DNA from: Sphingomicrobium sediminis
Lineage (GTDB): Bacteria > Pseudomonadota > Alphaproteobacteria > Sphingomonadales > Sphingomonadaceae
Direction: 5' to 3'
NCBI RefSeq assembly: GCF_023805295.1
Contig: NZ_JAMSHT010000001.1
Span: 930,001-994,000 of the forward strand
Length of the DNA: 64,000 bases
Part shown: one piece after another, positions 45,325 through 54,845 of the stretch
How positions within the stretch are numbered: the stretch's first letter is position 1
Layout: each line of letters begins with the position of its first letter
Notes under the pieces: generated by a model
What the model was told of the DNA's origin: nothing
Databases searched by the model: none
What the model saw: the letters and a program-made list of their open reading frames with translations, nothing else
Position numbers and translations under genes: made by a program

Positions 45325-46368
45325 ATGGAACGCAAGCCGCGTCTCGGATCGCAAATCCCTCTCCTGCGCCAGAAGAGCCCGCTCTCGGGCTGGGCGCAGT
45401 TCGGGATTCGCGTCGGCCTCCTCTTCGCCCTGCTCGCCTTCATCGTGGCGGTGCACTGGATCGACCGCGAGAGCTTCGTCGACAGCGTCGATGGCGAGAT
45501 CAGCTTTGCCGACGTCATCTACTTTACGATGATCTCGGCGACGACGACCGGCTATGGCGACATCGTGCCCGTGACCGAGGAGGCGCGCCTGTTCGACGCC
45601 CTCGTCGTCACCCCTGCGCGCATCTTCTTCATCTTGATCCTGGCGGGCACCGCCTACACCTTCGTGATCAAGCGAACCTGGGACACCTATCTCATGCGAC
45701 GTCTACAACGCACACTTTCCGGCCACATCGTCGTTGCCGGCTATGGCACATCGGGCGGCGAGGCGGTCGACGAACTGATCGCCCGCGGTGAAGACCCGCG
45801 CAAGATCGTCGTCATCGACCAGAATCCCGAGAGTATCGCCAAGGCCGAACGCTTGGGCTGCATCGTACTGCAGGCCGATGCCACGCGCGATGAAACCATG
45901 GAAGCGGTGCGCCTGCGTCAGGCCAATACGATGATCATTTCTGCGGGCCGTGACGACACCTCGATCCTCATCTGCCTCACCGCGCGGCATCTATGTCCCA
46001 AGCTGCATATCAGCCTTGCGGTACGCGCCGAGGATAACGAATTCCCCGCCCGCGCCGCCGGTGCCACGACGGTTATCAACCCGACCAGCTTTGCCGGCCT
46101 GCTGCTCGCCGGTTCGGCGCATGGCGCCGGCATTGCCGACTATCTTGCCGACCTCGCTTCGGCGACCGGTCGTGTGCGCCTGCACGAGCGCGAGATCGAG
46201 AATTTCGAAATCGGCAAGCCCCTGTCGGAAGTGGCCATCGGGCTTGGCGTGCGCATCCTTCGCAACAACAAGGCCATCGGCTTCTGGGAAGAAGGCGCGA
46301 AGAAGCTGGAGACCGGCGATCGCATCATCGAGATCATCCCGGGCTTTGCCTTCCCACCCTGTAACTAG
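45325..46368 (+). CDS. Potassium channel with RCK (TrkA-N) domain
   Basis: 347 aa. Two membrane helices (FGIRVGLLFALLAFIVAV, IFFILILAGTAYTFVI) flank a pore with filter TTTGYGD. The cytoplasmic part is an RCK/TrkA-N domain with GHIVVAGYGTSGGEAV and IDQNPESIAKAERLG, then a TrkA-C-like end (FEIGKPLSEVAIGLGVRIL). It is a ligand-gated two-helix K+ channel of the MthK/Kch type. The gap to parE is 49 bp. Confidence 0.92.
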   Translation: MERKPRLGSQIPLLRQKSPLSGWAQFGIRVGLLFALLAFIVAVHWIDRESFVDSVDGEISFADVIYFTMISATTTGYGDIVPVTEEARLFDALVVTPARIFFILILAGTAYTFVIKRTWDTYLMRRLQRTLSGHIVVAGYGTSGGEAVDELIARGEDPRKIVVIDQNPESIAKAERLGCIVLQADATRDETMEAVRLRQANTMIISAGRDDTSILICLTARHLCPKLHISLAVRAEDNEFPARAAGATTVINPTSFAGLLLAGSAHGAGIADYLADLASATGRVRLHEREIENFEIGKPLSEVAIGLGVRILRNNKAIGFWEEGAKKLETGDRIIEIIPGFAFPPCN

Positions 46369-46460
46369 CAAAAAAGCGGGAAAAAACGCCCCTAAGCGGC
46401 GGTAAACCCTTCCGAAACGATTTTGTCTGATCATTTCGCCTCAGAAAGATGGGGTGAACT

Positions 46461-48011
46461 GTGTTCAAGAACCTGTTGGGAATGGGCAAGAAATCTCCGG
46501 ACGCCCAGTCCGAGGCGCCGCCGCTCGACCCGGTCGAGGAGCGCCTGGCGCGCCTGCGCGACCATGGCCAGCGCATGGCGAGCGAAGAGAAATACGCACC
46601 CCCTCCCCCCGTTCCGCCGAGCCCCGCCCGTCCGCAGCTTAAGGACGTGACCGACGAAGCGCCGGAACCTGTAGAAGAACGCGACGAGACCCCGCCGCAG
46701 GACAATGCCGTCCATGACCATCTCGAAGAGATTAAGGAACGGCTCCACGTCGAAGTCCCGGAGGCCGAAGTGGAAGAGCCCGTCGAGGCGGCAGCCCCCG
46801 CTCCGCCCCCGGCGCGTCCCAAGCGGCCCCACCCGGCGCTGCGCAAGGTTCGCAAGCAAGCCGTCATGTTCCGCCAGCACGTCCCGCCCAAGCATGAGGA
46901 TACGCATCTTAGCTTCTGGGGCGGCTGTCCGCGCCTGCCCGAGAGCTTCGAATGGCCGACTTTCACCAAGCCCGACGGCACCAAGCGCGCGCTAAGCTTT
47001 GTCGGCCAGATCGACTGCAGCCAGCTTCCCGGTTCGGCAAGCTTCCAGCTTCTCCCCGAGACCGGCGTGCTCGCTTTCTTCATGGACCTGCACTGGGGCG
47101 CCTATTGGGAGTGGAAGGTCGTCCATGTCGACGGCGACACGGCCGAATTCGTCGAACTCGACGCCCCCTCCGCTCTGCCGCATCTCTATGACAGCAAGCT
47201 CGCCTGGGGCTGGCCGCGCCGCGACGAGGATTGGCCGCGCCTGCTGCCCAAATGGAGCTTCGATCCGGTAACGATCACCGCCAAGGACAGCGCCGACGCC
47301 GTCGACCCCGAAAAGGATCGCGAGCAATCCTTCTGGCCCGGCGCGATCGATCGCGACACGGCAGCCGAGGCGATTGCCGAATATGAAGCCGACCTCGATC
47401 AGGCGACCGATTTCGAGGTCAGCTACGACGACAAGAAGGCGCTTGAGCGCCCGTTCGAGGCCTTCCCGCAGGATTGGGACGCGATCCGTATCGCGCTCGG
47501 CCATCTCGAGCGTCACATTGCCGACCCTTATCGCAAGGGTACGCAGAAGGGCGACAAGGCGCTGACCGGCGACCTTACCGATTGGCGCCGCAAGGTCGAG
47601 CGCGCCGAAAAGGCCGAGCGCCCTCTATCGCGCACCATGTGCAACGATTTCTGGAAGATGCTGAAGAAGCATGACGGCCTTGTCGCGCCTTGCCTCTCGC
47701 AGATCGTGGTCGACAGCATCGAGGCGACGCTGGCCGCCGGCCATGCCGACAAACTGCCCGAGGAAGCGCTCGCCTACGTGCGCGCCCGACACCGCTTCAG
47801 CGCAGGTGACGAGCGCATGCTGTGCGCCCCCACCTTCGTCCAAATGGAGGCCGAAGAGCGCGTCGGCGAGTGGCTGCTGCTGCTTGAAATGGGCGCTAAC
47901 CCGCCCATCGGCCACCACTTCGCCGAGGGCGTCTACCAGTTCTGGATCCGTCCCGAGGACTTGGCTGCCGGTAATTTCGACGCGGTCGAGCTCTCTGCCG
48001 AAGCCTATTAA
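46461..48011 (+). CDS. DUF1963 (YwqG-like) protein with Pro/Glu-rich extension
   Basis: 516 aa. The first 130 residues are Pro-, Glu- and Ala-rich (PPPPVPPSPARPQ, EAAAPAPPPARPKRP) and likely unfolded. After it comes a DUF1963-type fold with LSFWGGCPRLPESFEWP, FVGQIDCSQLP and ETGVLAFFMD, and a second half with charged helices. DUF1963 proteins are cytoplasmic and poorly understood. The start is GTG at 46461 with GGGGTGA upstream. No second part of an operon is evident. Confidence 0.8.
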   Translation: MFKNLLGMGKKSPDAQSEAPPLDPVEERLARLRDHGQRMASEEKYAPPPPVPPSPARPQLKDVTDEAPEPVEERDETPPQDNAVHDHLEEIKERLHVEVPEAEVEEPVEAAAPAPPPARPKRPHPALRKVRKQAVMFRQHVPPKHEDTHLSFWGGCPRLPESFEWPTFTKPDGTKRALSFVGQIDCSQLPGSASFQLLPETGVLAFFMDLHWGAYWEWKVVHVDGDTAEFVELDAPSALPHLYDSKLAWGWPRRDEDWPRLLPKWSFDPVTITAKDSADAVDPEKDREQSFWPGAIDRDTAAEAIAEYEADLDQATDFEVSYDDKKALERPFEAFPQDWDAIRIALGHLERHIADPYRKGTQKGDKALTGDLTDWRRKVERAEKAERPLSRTMCNDFWKMLKKHDGLVAPCLSQIVVDSIEATLAAGHADKLPEEALAYVRARHRFSAGDERMLCAPTFVQMEAEERVGEWLLLLEMGANPPIGHHFAEGVYQFWIRPEDLAAGNFDAVELSAEAY

Positions 48012-48056
48012 GGCGCTGGATTTACGACGCGTTTGCCCTTAAGGGCAGCGCCAATC

Positions 48057-49412
48057 ATGGCAACGCAAATTCCCTCTCCGCCCAAAGTGGGCATGGTCTC
48101 GCTCGGCTGTCCGAAGGCGCTCGTCGATTCAGAGCGCATCCTCACCAAGCTGCGCGCCGACGGCTATCAGATGAGCCCCGATTATGAGGGCGCCGACGTC
48201 GTGCTTGTGAACACTTGCGGCTTTCTCGATAGTGCCAAGGAAGAGAGCCTCGAGGCGATCGGCGAAGCGATGAATGAAAATGGCCGCGTCGTCGTCACCG
48301 GCTGCCTCGGCAACGAAGCCGAGCTCATCCGCGCCAAATATCCAAACGTCCTCGCGATCACCGGCCCGCAGCAATATGAGCAGGTGGTCGAGGCCGTGCA
48401 CGACGCCGTGCCGCCGAGCGTGTCGCCCTATGTCGATCTCGTGCCGCAGCCTGAGACCAAGCTCACGCCGCGCCACTACAGCTATGTGAAGATTTCAGAG
48501 GGCTGCAACCATCGCTGCGCCTTCTGCATCATCCCCTCGATCCGCGGCGACCTTGCCAGCCGCCGCCCCGATGCAGTGCTGCGCGAAGCCGAAAAGCTGG
48601 TCGCTGCGGGCACCAAGGAATTGCTGATCATCAGCCAGGATACGAGCGCTTACGGCCTCGACCTCAAGCACCAGGCCTGGCCGTGGAAGGATGGCGAGGT
48701 CCGCGCGCACATGACCGCCCTTGCCGAGCGGCTTGGCGAGCTGCGCACGCCCGAGGGCGAACAGCCCTGGGTGCGGCTCCACTATGTCTACCCCTACCCC
48801 CATGTCGACCGGGTCATCCCGCTCATGGCCGAGGGCAAATTGACCCCCTATCTCGACATCCCCTTCCAGCATGCCGCCCCGTCGGTGCTGAAGGCAATGA
48901 AGCGCCCGGCCAATGAGGCCAAGGTGCTCGAGCGACTCAAGGCATGGCGCGACATCTGTCCCGACATTGCGGTACGTTCCAGCTTCGTCGTGGGCTTCCC
49001 CGGCGAGACAGAAGCGGACTTCGAATATCTCCTCGAATGGCTCACCGAAGCGCAACTCGACCGCGTCGGCGCTTTCCGTTTCGAACCCGTCGAGGGCGCC
49101 GAAGCCAACGCCTTCCCGGGCGCCGTGCCCGAAGAGGTGAAGGAAGAACGCTACGCCCGCATCATGGAGCATTGCGCCAAGATCAGCGCGGCCAAGCTGC
49201 AGGCCAAGATCGGCAAAGATATCGACATCATCGTCGATGCGGTGGACGCGGAAACCGGCGGCGCCACCGGCCGCAGCAAGGCCGACGCCCCCGAAATCGA
49301 CGGCGAAGTCCACCTGCGCGATGCGGGTCACTTGAACGTCGGCGACTTCGCCCGCGTCCATGTCGAGGATGCCGACGAGCATGACCTGTTCGGGGTGCCG
49401 CTAGACGCTTAG
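48057..49412 (+). CDS. rimO: Ribosomal protein S12 methylthiotransferase
   Basis: 451-aa radical SAM enzyme that adds a methylthio group to Asp of ribosomal protein S12. The N-terminal cluster domain has [25 protein letters not shown] and TGCLGNEAE; the radical SAM motif is [11 protein letters not shown] and the C-terminal TRAM domain is near [15 protein letters not shown] 48057 gives the usual start. Confidence 0.96.
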   Translation: MATQIPSPPKVGMVSLGCPKALVDSERILTKLRADGYQMSPDYEGADVVLVNTCGFLDSAKEESLEAIGEAMNENGRVVVTGCLGNEAELIRAKYPNVLAITGPQQYEQVVEAVHDAVPPSVSPYVDLVPQPETKLTPRHYSYVKISEGCNHRCAFCIIPSIRGDLASRRPDAVLREAEKLVAAGTKELLIISQDTSAYGLDLKHQAWPWKDGEVRAHMTALAERLGELRTPEGEQPWVRLHYVYPYPHVDRVIPLMAEGKLTPYLDIPFQHAAPSVLKAMKRPANEAKVLERLKAWRDICPDIAVRSSFVVGFPGETEADFEYLLEWLTEAQLDRVGAFRFEPVEGAEANAFPGAVPEEVKEERYARIMEHCAKISAAKLQAKIGKDIDIIVDAVDAETGGATGRSKADAPEIDGEVHLRDAGHLNVGDFARVHVEDADEHDLFGVPLDA

Positions 49413-49414
49413 CA

Positions 49415-50863
49415 CTACTCGACTGCAATCCCGCGCAGTTTGAGCATGCCATCCTCTTCGGCGTGGAAGAGAACGAGCATGAGCGGCGGCTGGCCATCGG
49501 CGACCAGGCGCAGGCGGATCGCCTCCTCATCCTCGGCGACGGCGGCGATCGACCTGCCCCCGATATCGTCGCGCAGCATGGGATATTGAGCGACATGCTC
49601 GTCGACCGGCATCAGGTCGAGCAGCTTGGAGAACATGCGCGTCTCCACAAAGCCGCGCCATGCTTCCTCGTTTTCGTTCACGACGCCGAGAAAGTCGGCA
49701 GCCAGCGCACCGGCTGGCGTAGCTGGCAACTCACTCGTCTCGGCCATTTCGGTGTCCGCTTCGGGCGATGCGAACCCGAGCTCCGAACCCGTTGCCGCGC
49801 CCAACAATGGACCGAATGCATCATCGATGGAGACGGGACCACCATTGCGATGCACGACGATCGTCATGCCGCTGTCAAGGAAGGTCCACCATTCGGTCTG
49901 GAAGGCCGGATTGCCGCCATTGTGCCATAGCGCCGGCCCAAGCGCGCCAAGCTCCTGATTGACGATCCCAAAGCCGTAGTCCGAGCCACCACCCGGTTCT
50001 TCGACACGCGGCTGCAGCCAGATATTGGCAACTTGCGGATCGAGCCCGCCCGCAGCAATGCCCTGACCGAGGTTGAGCAAATCGCGGGCCGAGGAAACCA
50101 GGCCGCCATTGCCGACCAGCGCCCAGCTGATCGGGTCCAATTCGCCCCACGAGGCTTCATCCATGGTGCCATATCGGTCGCTGGCATCCGCGCGCGAGGG
50201 ATCGAAGGCCATCCGATAACCGGTCGACTCGATCCCGAGCGGCTTGAGCACATCCTCGACCAGATAGGCCTCGTAGGACTTGCCAGTAATATCCTCGATT
50301 ATCGCCGCCACGAGCGAGAAGCCGGTGTTCGAATAATAGTAGCGGCTGCCGGGAGCGGAATTGAGTGGTTCGGCGAACACGGCCGAAAGCATCTGCTCCC
50401 GGGACTGGGGCTGGCGGTCGGCACCATGTCCCGGGCCGAAGCCGGCCATATGTGTCAGGAGCTGGTGCACCGTGATGCTCGCTTTGTCCGCGGGCACATT
50501 CTCGAAAAAGGCGGAAAGCGTTGCATCGGGGTCGAGCCTGCCTTCGGCCATCAGCTTCGATGCGGCCAGTCCTGTCAGCGGTTTCGTGATCGAACCGATA
50601 TCGAATTGGGTATCGAGCGTATACGGTATCTCTTCGCCCGGCCTTGCCGATCCGGCACTCACGATCATCGGTTCGCGATCATGCATCGCAATCGCTACGA
50701 AACCCGAAAAGCCCTCAGCCTCCAATGCCTGCATTGCCACAGCCAGTGACGCGGCAATGTCGCGCGCCTCCTGCGACGCTTCGGTCTCGCTGCCCGATGC
50801 AGCGCAAGCCGGCGATGTGGTTGCCAGCAAGGCGGCAAGGGCGATGGTGATTGGACGACGCAT
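49415..50863 (-). CDS. Serine beta-lactamase/PBP-like hydrolase (class C fold)
   Basis: 482 aa with a signal peptide ending near PACAA. Active-site motifs are SITK (SxxK, near residue 90), YSNTG (YxN) and a C-terminal HNGG (in place of KTG). It is thus an esterase/D-aminopeptidase-like member; the natural substrate is unknown. GGAAGGA precedes the ATG at 50863. It is divergent from a ToxR-like regulator, which may control it. Confidence 0.88.
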   Translation of the reverse strand: MRRPITIALAALLATTSPACAASGSETEASQEARDIAASLAVAMQALEAEGFSGFVAIAMHDREPMIVSAGSARPGEEIPYTLDTQFDIGSITKPLTGLAASKLMAEGRLDPDATLSAFFENVPADKASITVHQLLTHMAGFGPGHGADRQPQSREQMLSAVFAEPLNSAPGSRYYYSNTGFSLVAAIIEDITGKSYEAYLVEDVLKPLGIESTGYRMAFDPSRADASDRYGTMDEASWGELDPISWALVGNGGLVSSARDLLNLGQGIAAGGLDPQVANIWLQPRVEEPGGGSDYGFGIVNQELGALGPALWHNGGNPAFQTEWWTFLDSGMTIVVHRNGGPVSIDDAFGPLLGAATGSELGFASPEADTEMAETSELPATPAGALAADFLGVVNENEEAWRGFVETRMFSKLLDLMPVDEHVAQYPMLRDDIGGRSIAAVAEDEEAIRLRLVADGQPPLMLVLFHAEEDGMLKLRGIAVE

Positions 50864-50904
50864 GATATTTCCTTCCGGTTGACGTTTGGCAAAATCGGAG
50901 GTCA

Positions 50905-50918
50905 CCTTGCGCGCAAGG
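50905..50918. promoter_or_regulatory. 14-bp palindrome in the hydrolase/regulator intergenic region
   Basis: CCTTGCGCGCAAGG is a perfect palindrome between the hydrolase and the ToxR-like gene, which are divergent. A shorter inverted repeat CGAAA-GG-TTTCG lies at about 50947-50958. The location suits a shared operator for the regulator at 50963. Confidence 0.5.
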
Positions 50919-50962
50919 GACATCACCTGTCCTGACCAGAGGATTTCGAAAGGTTTCGTGAG

Positions 50963-51574
50963 ATGGCCGGCCTGCCGCTCAAGAGTGATGCGTTCAAGAT
51001 CGGTTCGGCTGTTTACCGACCGGCCGACCGCGTGGTCGTCCATGATGGTCGAGAGCAACGCCTGGAACCGCGCATTGCAGCGCTGCTGGACATCCTCGCC
51101 GCCCATCCCGGCACAATTCTGGCTCGTGATCGCCTGCTCGACGATGTCTGGGGCGACGAAGGCAGCGACGAGGCGCTAACCCAGGCCATATCAAAGCTGC
51201 GCCAGGTCCTAGGTGATCGATCGCTGGTGCGGACCGAGCCGCGAAAGGGGTATTCGCTGACGGTCGAGCCGACGCCTCATTCAACGCAGATTGCCGAACC
51301 AGCGCCAGCCGCAGCGAAATCGCAGGCTGCAGCGGCGAACCCGGCACGCCTCGTCAGGGTCGCCTTTGCCAGCGGCATTGCGATCGGGCTGCTCGTTGCT
51401 GCGCTGGTCGCGGCCTTGATGTGGCCCAAGACCGTCACCGAATTCGAATCCGTCACCGAGTTCGAACCGGTCACCGAGTTTGACGAACAGGGCGACCTGC
51501 CTGCATCGCGCACGGTCCGCTGCGTCGGTGACACGCCCGAAGACTGCGAAGATATGATCGAAACCGAAGAATAA
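50963..51574 (+). CDS. ToxR/CadC-like membrane-bound winged-helix regulator
   Basis: 203 aa. Residues about 10-105 form an OmpR/PhoB-type DNA-binding domain (PRIAALLDILAAHPGTILARDRLLDDVWG, then ALTQAISKLRQVLGD and RTEPRKGYSLTV). A Pro/Ala linker and one membrane helix (VAFASGIAIGLLVAALVAALM) follow. The periplasmic tail has three VTEF blocks and two cysteines (RCVGDTPEDC). The overall form is like CadC/ToxR, with a very small sensor part. It is divergent from the serine hydrolase. Confidence 0.85.
   Translation: MAGLPLKSDAFKIGSAVYRPADRVVVHDGREQRLEPRIAALLDILAAHPGTILARDRLLDDVWGDEGSDEALTQAISKLRQVLGDRSLVRTEPRKGYSLTVEPTPHSTQIAEPAPAAAKSQAAAANPARLVRVAFASGIAIGLLVAALVAALMWPKTVTEFESVTEFEPVTEFDEQGDLPASRTVRCVGDTPEDCEDMIETEE
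51434..51487 (+). repeat. 18-bp tandem repeat, three copies
   Basis: GTCACCGAATTCGAATCC (51434), GTCACCGAGTTCGAACCG (51452) and GTCACCGAGTTTGACGAA (51470) are in-frame units encoding VTEFES, VTEFEP and VTEFDE in the periplasmic tail of the ToxR-like protein. Copy number may vary between strains. Confidence 0.9.
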
Positions 51575-51599
51575 GTTTTGAGAACGGGGGATTGATTTC

Positions 51600-52943
51600 G
51601 TGACATTGATGCTTGCTGCGGCGCTGGCCGCTTCCCAGCCGCCCATGCCGCCTATCCTGCCGATGTCGCAGACCGAACAAGTCGCGCCCGACATGCCGGC
51701 CATCCTCCCGCTACGCGAGCGAGCCGAACTGATCGACGCCATTCTCGAGGAGCGGCTCGACACGATCATTCCGATGATCATGCGCGAACAGGGGATCGAC
51801 ATGTGGATCCTCATGAGCCGCGAATATTTCGAAGATCCGGTGACCGCCTCGATGCTCGATGCCAACAGCTTTTCGGCGCGGCGGCAGACGATCCTCGTTT
51901 TCCATGATCCGGGCGAGGGTCAGGACATCGAGCGGCTGACCGTCAGCCGCTACGGCCTTGCCGGCCTGTTCGAACCGAGCTGGGACCCCGCCGAAGAGCC
52001 TGACCAGTGGCGCGCCGTCGCGAAGATCATCGCCGAGCGCGATCCCGACCAGATTGCGATCAACTATTCGGACCTCAAGGCGTTCGGCGACGGCATGACG
52101 CTCTCGCAGTATCGCCTGATGATGGACAAGCTTATGCCGCGCTATCGCGAGCGCATCGTCTCGGGCGAGACCCTGTCGATCCGCTGGCTCGAAGAGCGCA
52201 CGCCGACCGAACTCGGTATCTATCCCGGCATCGTCCGGATTGCCCATGCCATTATCGGCGAGGCACTATCCAACCATGTCATCACCCCCGGCGAGACCAC
52301 CGCCGACGATGTCCGCTGGTGGATGCGAGAACGGGTCAGCGAGCTTGGGCTCAAGGTCTGGTTCCACCCCTCGATCGGGATTCAGCGCGAAGGCGAGGAA
52401 GGCATGCTGAGCGGCGATACTGTGATCATGCCGGGCGACCTTCTCTGGACCGATTTCGGCATCACCTATCTGCGCCTCAACACCGATACGCAGCATCTCG
52501 CTTATGTCCTCAAGCCCGGCGAGACGGAGGCACCTGAGGGTATTCGCGCAGGCCTCGCCGCGACCAATCGCGTCGGCGACATCCTCACCGACGCCTTCGA
52601 GGCCGGCAAGGACGGCAACGAAATCCTCTTCGCCGCCCGCGAGCGCGCGCTGGCAGAAGGCTTCGACCCCAGCCTCTATTCGCACCCGATCGGCCTGCAC
52701 GGCCACGGTGCGGGCACGGCCGTCGGCTTCTGGGATAATCAGGAAGGCGATCCGCGCAGCGAATATGTGCTGCGCGCCAACACCGCTTGGTCGATCGAAT
52801 TCACGACCTACAATGCGGTCCCCGAATGGGGCGGCCAAGTGCTCGACTTCCGCAGCGAGGAAGATGCTTTCTTCGACGGCGAGAGCGTGCGCTATTTCGA
52901 CGGGCGCCAGACCGAGCTGCACCTCATTGCCTCTGCCCCTTGA
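51600..52943 (+). CDS. M24 (Xaa-Pro/methionine aminopeptidase-type) metallopeptidase
   Basis: 447 aa with a short hydrophobic N-terminus (TLMLAAALAASQ) that may serve as a signal peptide. The C-terminal pita-bread domain has the metal ligands Asp in LLWTDFG, Asp in RLNTDTQH, His in IGLHGHG and Glu in WSIEFTT; the last Glu is probably in RQTELHL. The start is GTG 51600 with GGGGGA ahead. It follows the ToxR-like gene with 25 bp between. Confidence 0.82.
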   Translation: MTLMLAAALAASQPPMPPILPMSQTEQVAPDMPAILPLRERAELIDAILEERLDTIIPMIMREQGIDMWILMSREYFEDPVTASMLDANSFSARRQTILVFHDPGEGQDIERLTVSRYGLAGLFEPSWDPAEEPDQWRAVAKIIAERDPDQIAINYSDLKAFGDGMTLSQYRLMMDKLMPRYRERIVSGETLSIRWLEERTPTELGIYPGIVRIAHAIIGEALSNHVITPGETTADDVRWWMRERVSELGLKVWFHPSIGIQREGEEGMLSGDTVIMPGDLLWTDFGITYLRLNTDTQHLAYVLKPGETEAPEGIRAGLAATNRVGDILTDAFEAGKDGNEILFAARERALAEGFDPSLYSHPIGLHGHGAGTAVGFWDNQEGDPRSEYVLRANTAWSIEFTTYNAVPEWGGQVLDFRSEEDAFFDGESVRYFDGRQTELHLIASAP

Positions 52944-52975
52944 ACCCACCGCCTCCGCCATCCATTGAATAGGGC

Positions 52976-54364
52976 ATGACCAAACTTCTTGCCGCCGACA
53001 AAGGCCAATCCGCCCACGATATCCATCTCATCGACGAGGCCTCTTTCGAGGATTGGAAGAAAAGCCAGCCCCAGCGCATCCGGACGCTCGTCGAGGCGCG
53101 GCGGATGGACGGCAAGACGGGCTATGCCCACACCACCCTGCCCGGCGAGAGCGACGATGACTGGTCGATCGTCACGACGGTGGCCAATGTCGATGAATTG
53201 TCGCCCTGGTGCCTAGCCAAGGTGGCGGCCGATCTGCCCGAGGGGACCTATCGCCTCGCCAATGGCCGCAAGCCGGGGCCAGCCAAGCTCGGCTGGATCC
53301 TCGCCCAGCATCGTTTCAGCCCCTATCTTTCCGATTATCAGCCGCAGGGCCCGCGCGTCCTGCTGACCCCCGAACCCGCCGGCATCGACGCGGCAGCGCG
53401 TGCTGCCGAAGCCACCATCCTCGTTCGCGACATGGTCGACACCCCGCCTGAAGATATGGGGCCGGCTGAAATCGAGAAGGAAGTCGAGAAGGTCGCCAAG
53501 CGCTACGATGCCAAGGTCACGACGACCAAGGGCGATGCGCTTGAACAGGGCTACCCGATGATCCATTCCGTCGGTCGCGCGGCCGCTCGAAGCCATGCAC
53601 CGCGTCTCGTCGAACTCACCTGGGGCGATCCCGGCAAGCCGCGCCTTGCCATTGTCGGCAAGGGCGTCAGCTTTGACAGCGGCGGCCTCGACATCAAGTC
53701 GTCCAAGGGCATGGCGCTCATGAAAAAGGATATGGGCGGCGCCGCGCATGCCATCGCGCTGGCGCAGATGGTCATGGATGCGCGCCTGCCGGTCCATCTC
53801 CACCTGCTCGTGCCGACGGTTGAGAATGCGATTGCCGGTAATGCCTTCCGCCCCGGTGACGTCCTCAAGAGTCGCAAGGGGATAACGGTCGAGATCGACA
53901 ATACCGATGCCGAAGGCCGCCTCATCCTTGGCGATGCCTTGCACAAGGCTGGCGAGGACGAGCCCGACCTCATCGTCGACTTCGCGACCCTCACCGGCGC
54001 CGCACGCGTCGCGCTCGGTCCCGACCTGCCGGTCATGTTCGCCAATGATGACGCCATGGCCGATTCGCTGGAGAAAAGCGGAGCCTCAGTGGGCGACCCC
54101 TTGTGGCGACTGCCGCTATGGAACGGCTATGACGACATGCTGAAATCGCAATTGGCCGACATGGTCAATTCGGGCGGCAGCGGTTTTGCAGGGTCCATCA
54201 CGGCTGCCTTGTTCCTTCGTCGCTTCGTGCCCGAAAATACCGACTGGGTGCATTTCGATACGTTCGCCTGGCGCCCCGCCGCCAAGCCCGGCCGTCCCAA
54301 GGGCGGAGAGGCGCTCGGCCTGCGGGCGACCTTCGCCATGCTGGAGGCTCGATACGGACTTTAG
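52976..54364 (+). CDS. M17-family leucyl aminopeptidase
   Basis: 462-aa cytosolic metallo-aminopeptidase. The C-terminal catalytic domain has GKGVSFDSGGLDIKSSKGMALMKKDMGG, the signature NTDAEGRLILGDAL and DFATLTGAARVALG. The N-terminal domain is variable. The ATG at 52976 has AGGG ahead. It lies 32 bp after the M24 gene, likely one operon of peptidases. Confidence 0.92.
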   Translation: MTKLLAADKGQSAHDIHLIDEASFEDWKKSQPQRIRTLVEARRMDGKTGYAHTTLPGESDDDWSIVTTVANVDELSPWCLAKVAADLPEGTYRLANGRKPGPAKLGWILAQHRFSPYLSDYQPQGPRVLLTPEPAGIDAAARAAEATILVRDMVDTPPEDMGPAEIEKEVEKVAKRYDAKVTTTKGDALEQGYPMIHSVGRAAARSHAPRLVELTWGDPGKPRLAIVGKGVSFDSGGLDIKSSKGMALMKKDMGGAAHAIALAQMVMDARLPVHLHLLVPTVENAIAGNAFRPGDVLKSRKGITVEIDNTDAEGRLILGDALHKAGEDEPDLIVDFATLTGAARVALGPDLPVMFANDDAMADSLEKSGASVGDPLWRLPLWNGYDDMLKSQLADMVNSGGSGFAGSITAALFLRRFVPENTDWVHFDTFAWRPAAKPGRPKGGEALGLRATFAMLEARYGL

Positions 54365-54470
54365 CCCGTATCGGCTTATTTTCCTCAAAAAATTGCGGTT
54401 TTTTTGAAACCATTGCGTCGCCCGTAGGTTGCCAAGTCATTGTGCCCGTAACCAAAAATCGGGGGACTTA

Positions 54471-54845
54471 ATGGCAGACCTATCGCTGGCTAGTTGGATG
54501 CGTACTCTCATCGGGTATGTCCACTCGGGTTCGCCCGATCTCACCAACCGTCAGATGGCGCTGCTGCTTGTCGTTTATTTAACCCCCGGTCCGCATACTG
54601 TGCGCGGGTTGGCCGAAACGCTAGGCGTCTCCAAGCCGGTCGTGACCAGAGCCTTGAATACGCTGGGCGGCCTCGGCTATCTCCGCCGTGAACGCGACCA
54701 GGACGACCGACGCAACATCTTCGTCGTTCGCACCAATGACGGGACAGAATTCCTTGAAGACTTCCGACAACTCTTCAAATCAGCAGGGACAGGCAACGTC
54801 CGCAGAATCGACGAACGCGCGCCCGCACTTGCCGCCACAAATTAG
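54471..54845 (+). CDS. MarR-family transcriptional regulator
   Basis: 124 aa. The winged helix is evident from TVRGLAETLGVSKPVVTRALNTLGGLGYLRRERDQDDRRNIFVVRTNDG. GGGGGA precedes the ATG at 54471. In related bacteria a gene of this type is followed by an SH3-NlpC/P60 protein, and here the SH3 part alone follows, with overlapping reading frames. It may regulate that gene. Confidence 0.88.
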   Translation: MADLSLASWMRTLIGYVHSGSPDLTNRQMALLLVVYLTPGPHTVRGLAETLGVSKPVVTRALNTLGGLGYLRRERDQDDRRNIFVVRTNDGTEFLEDFRQLFKSAGTGNVRRIDERAPALAATN

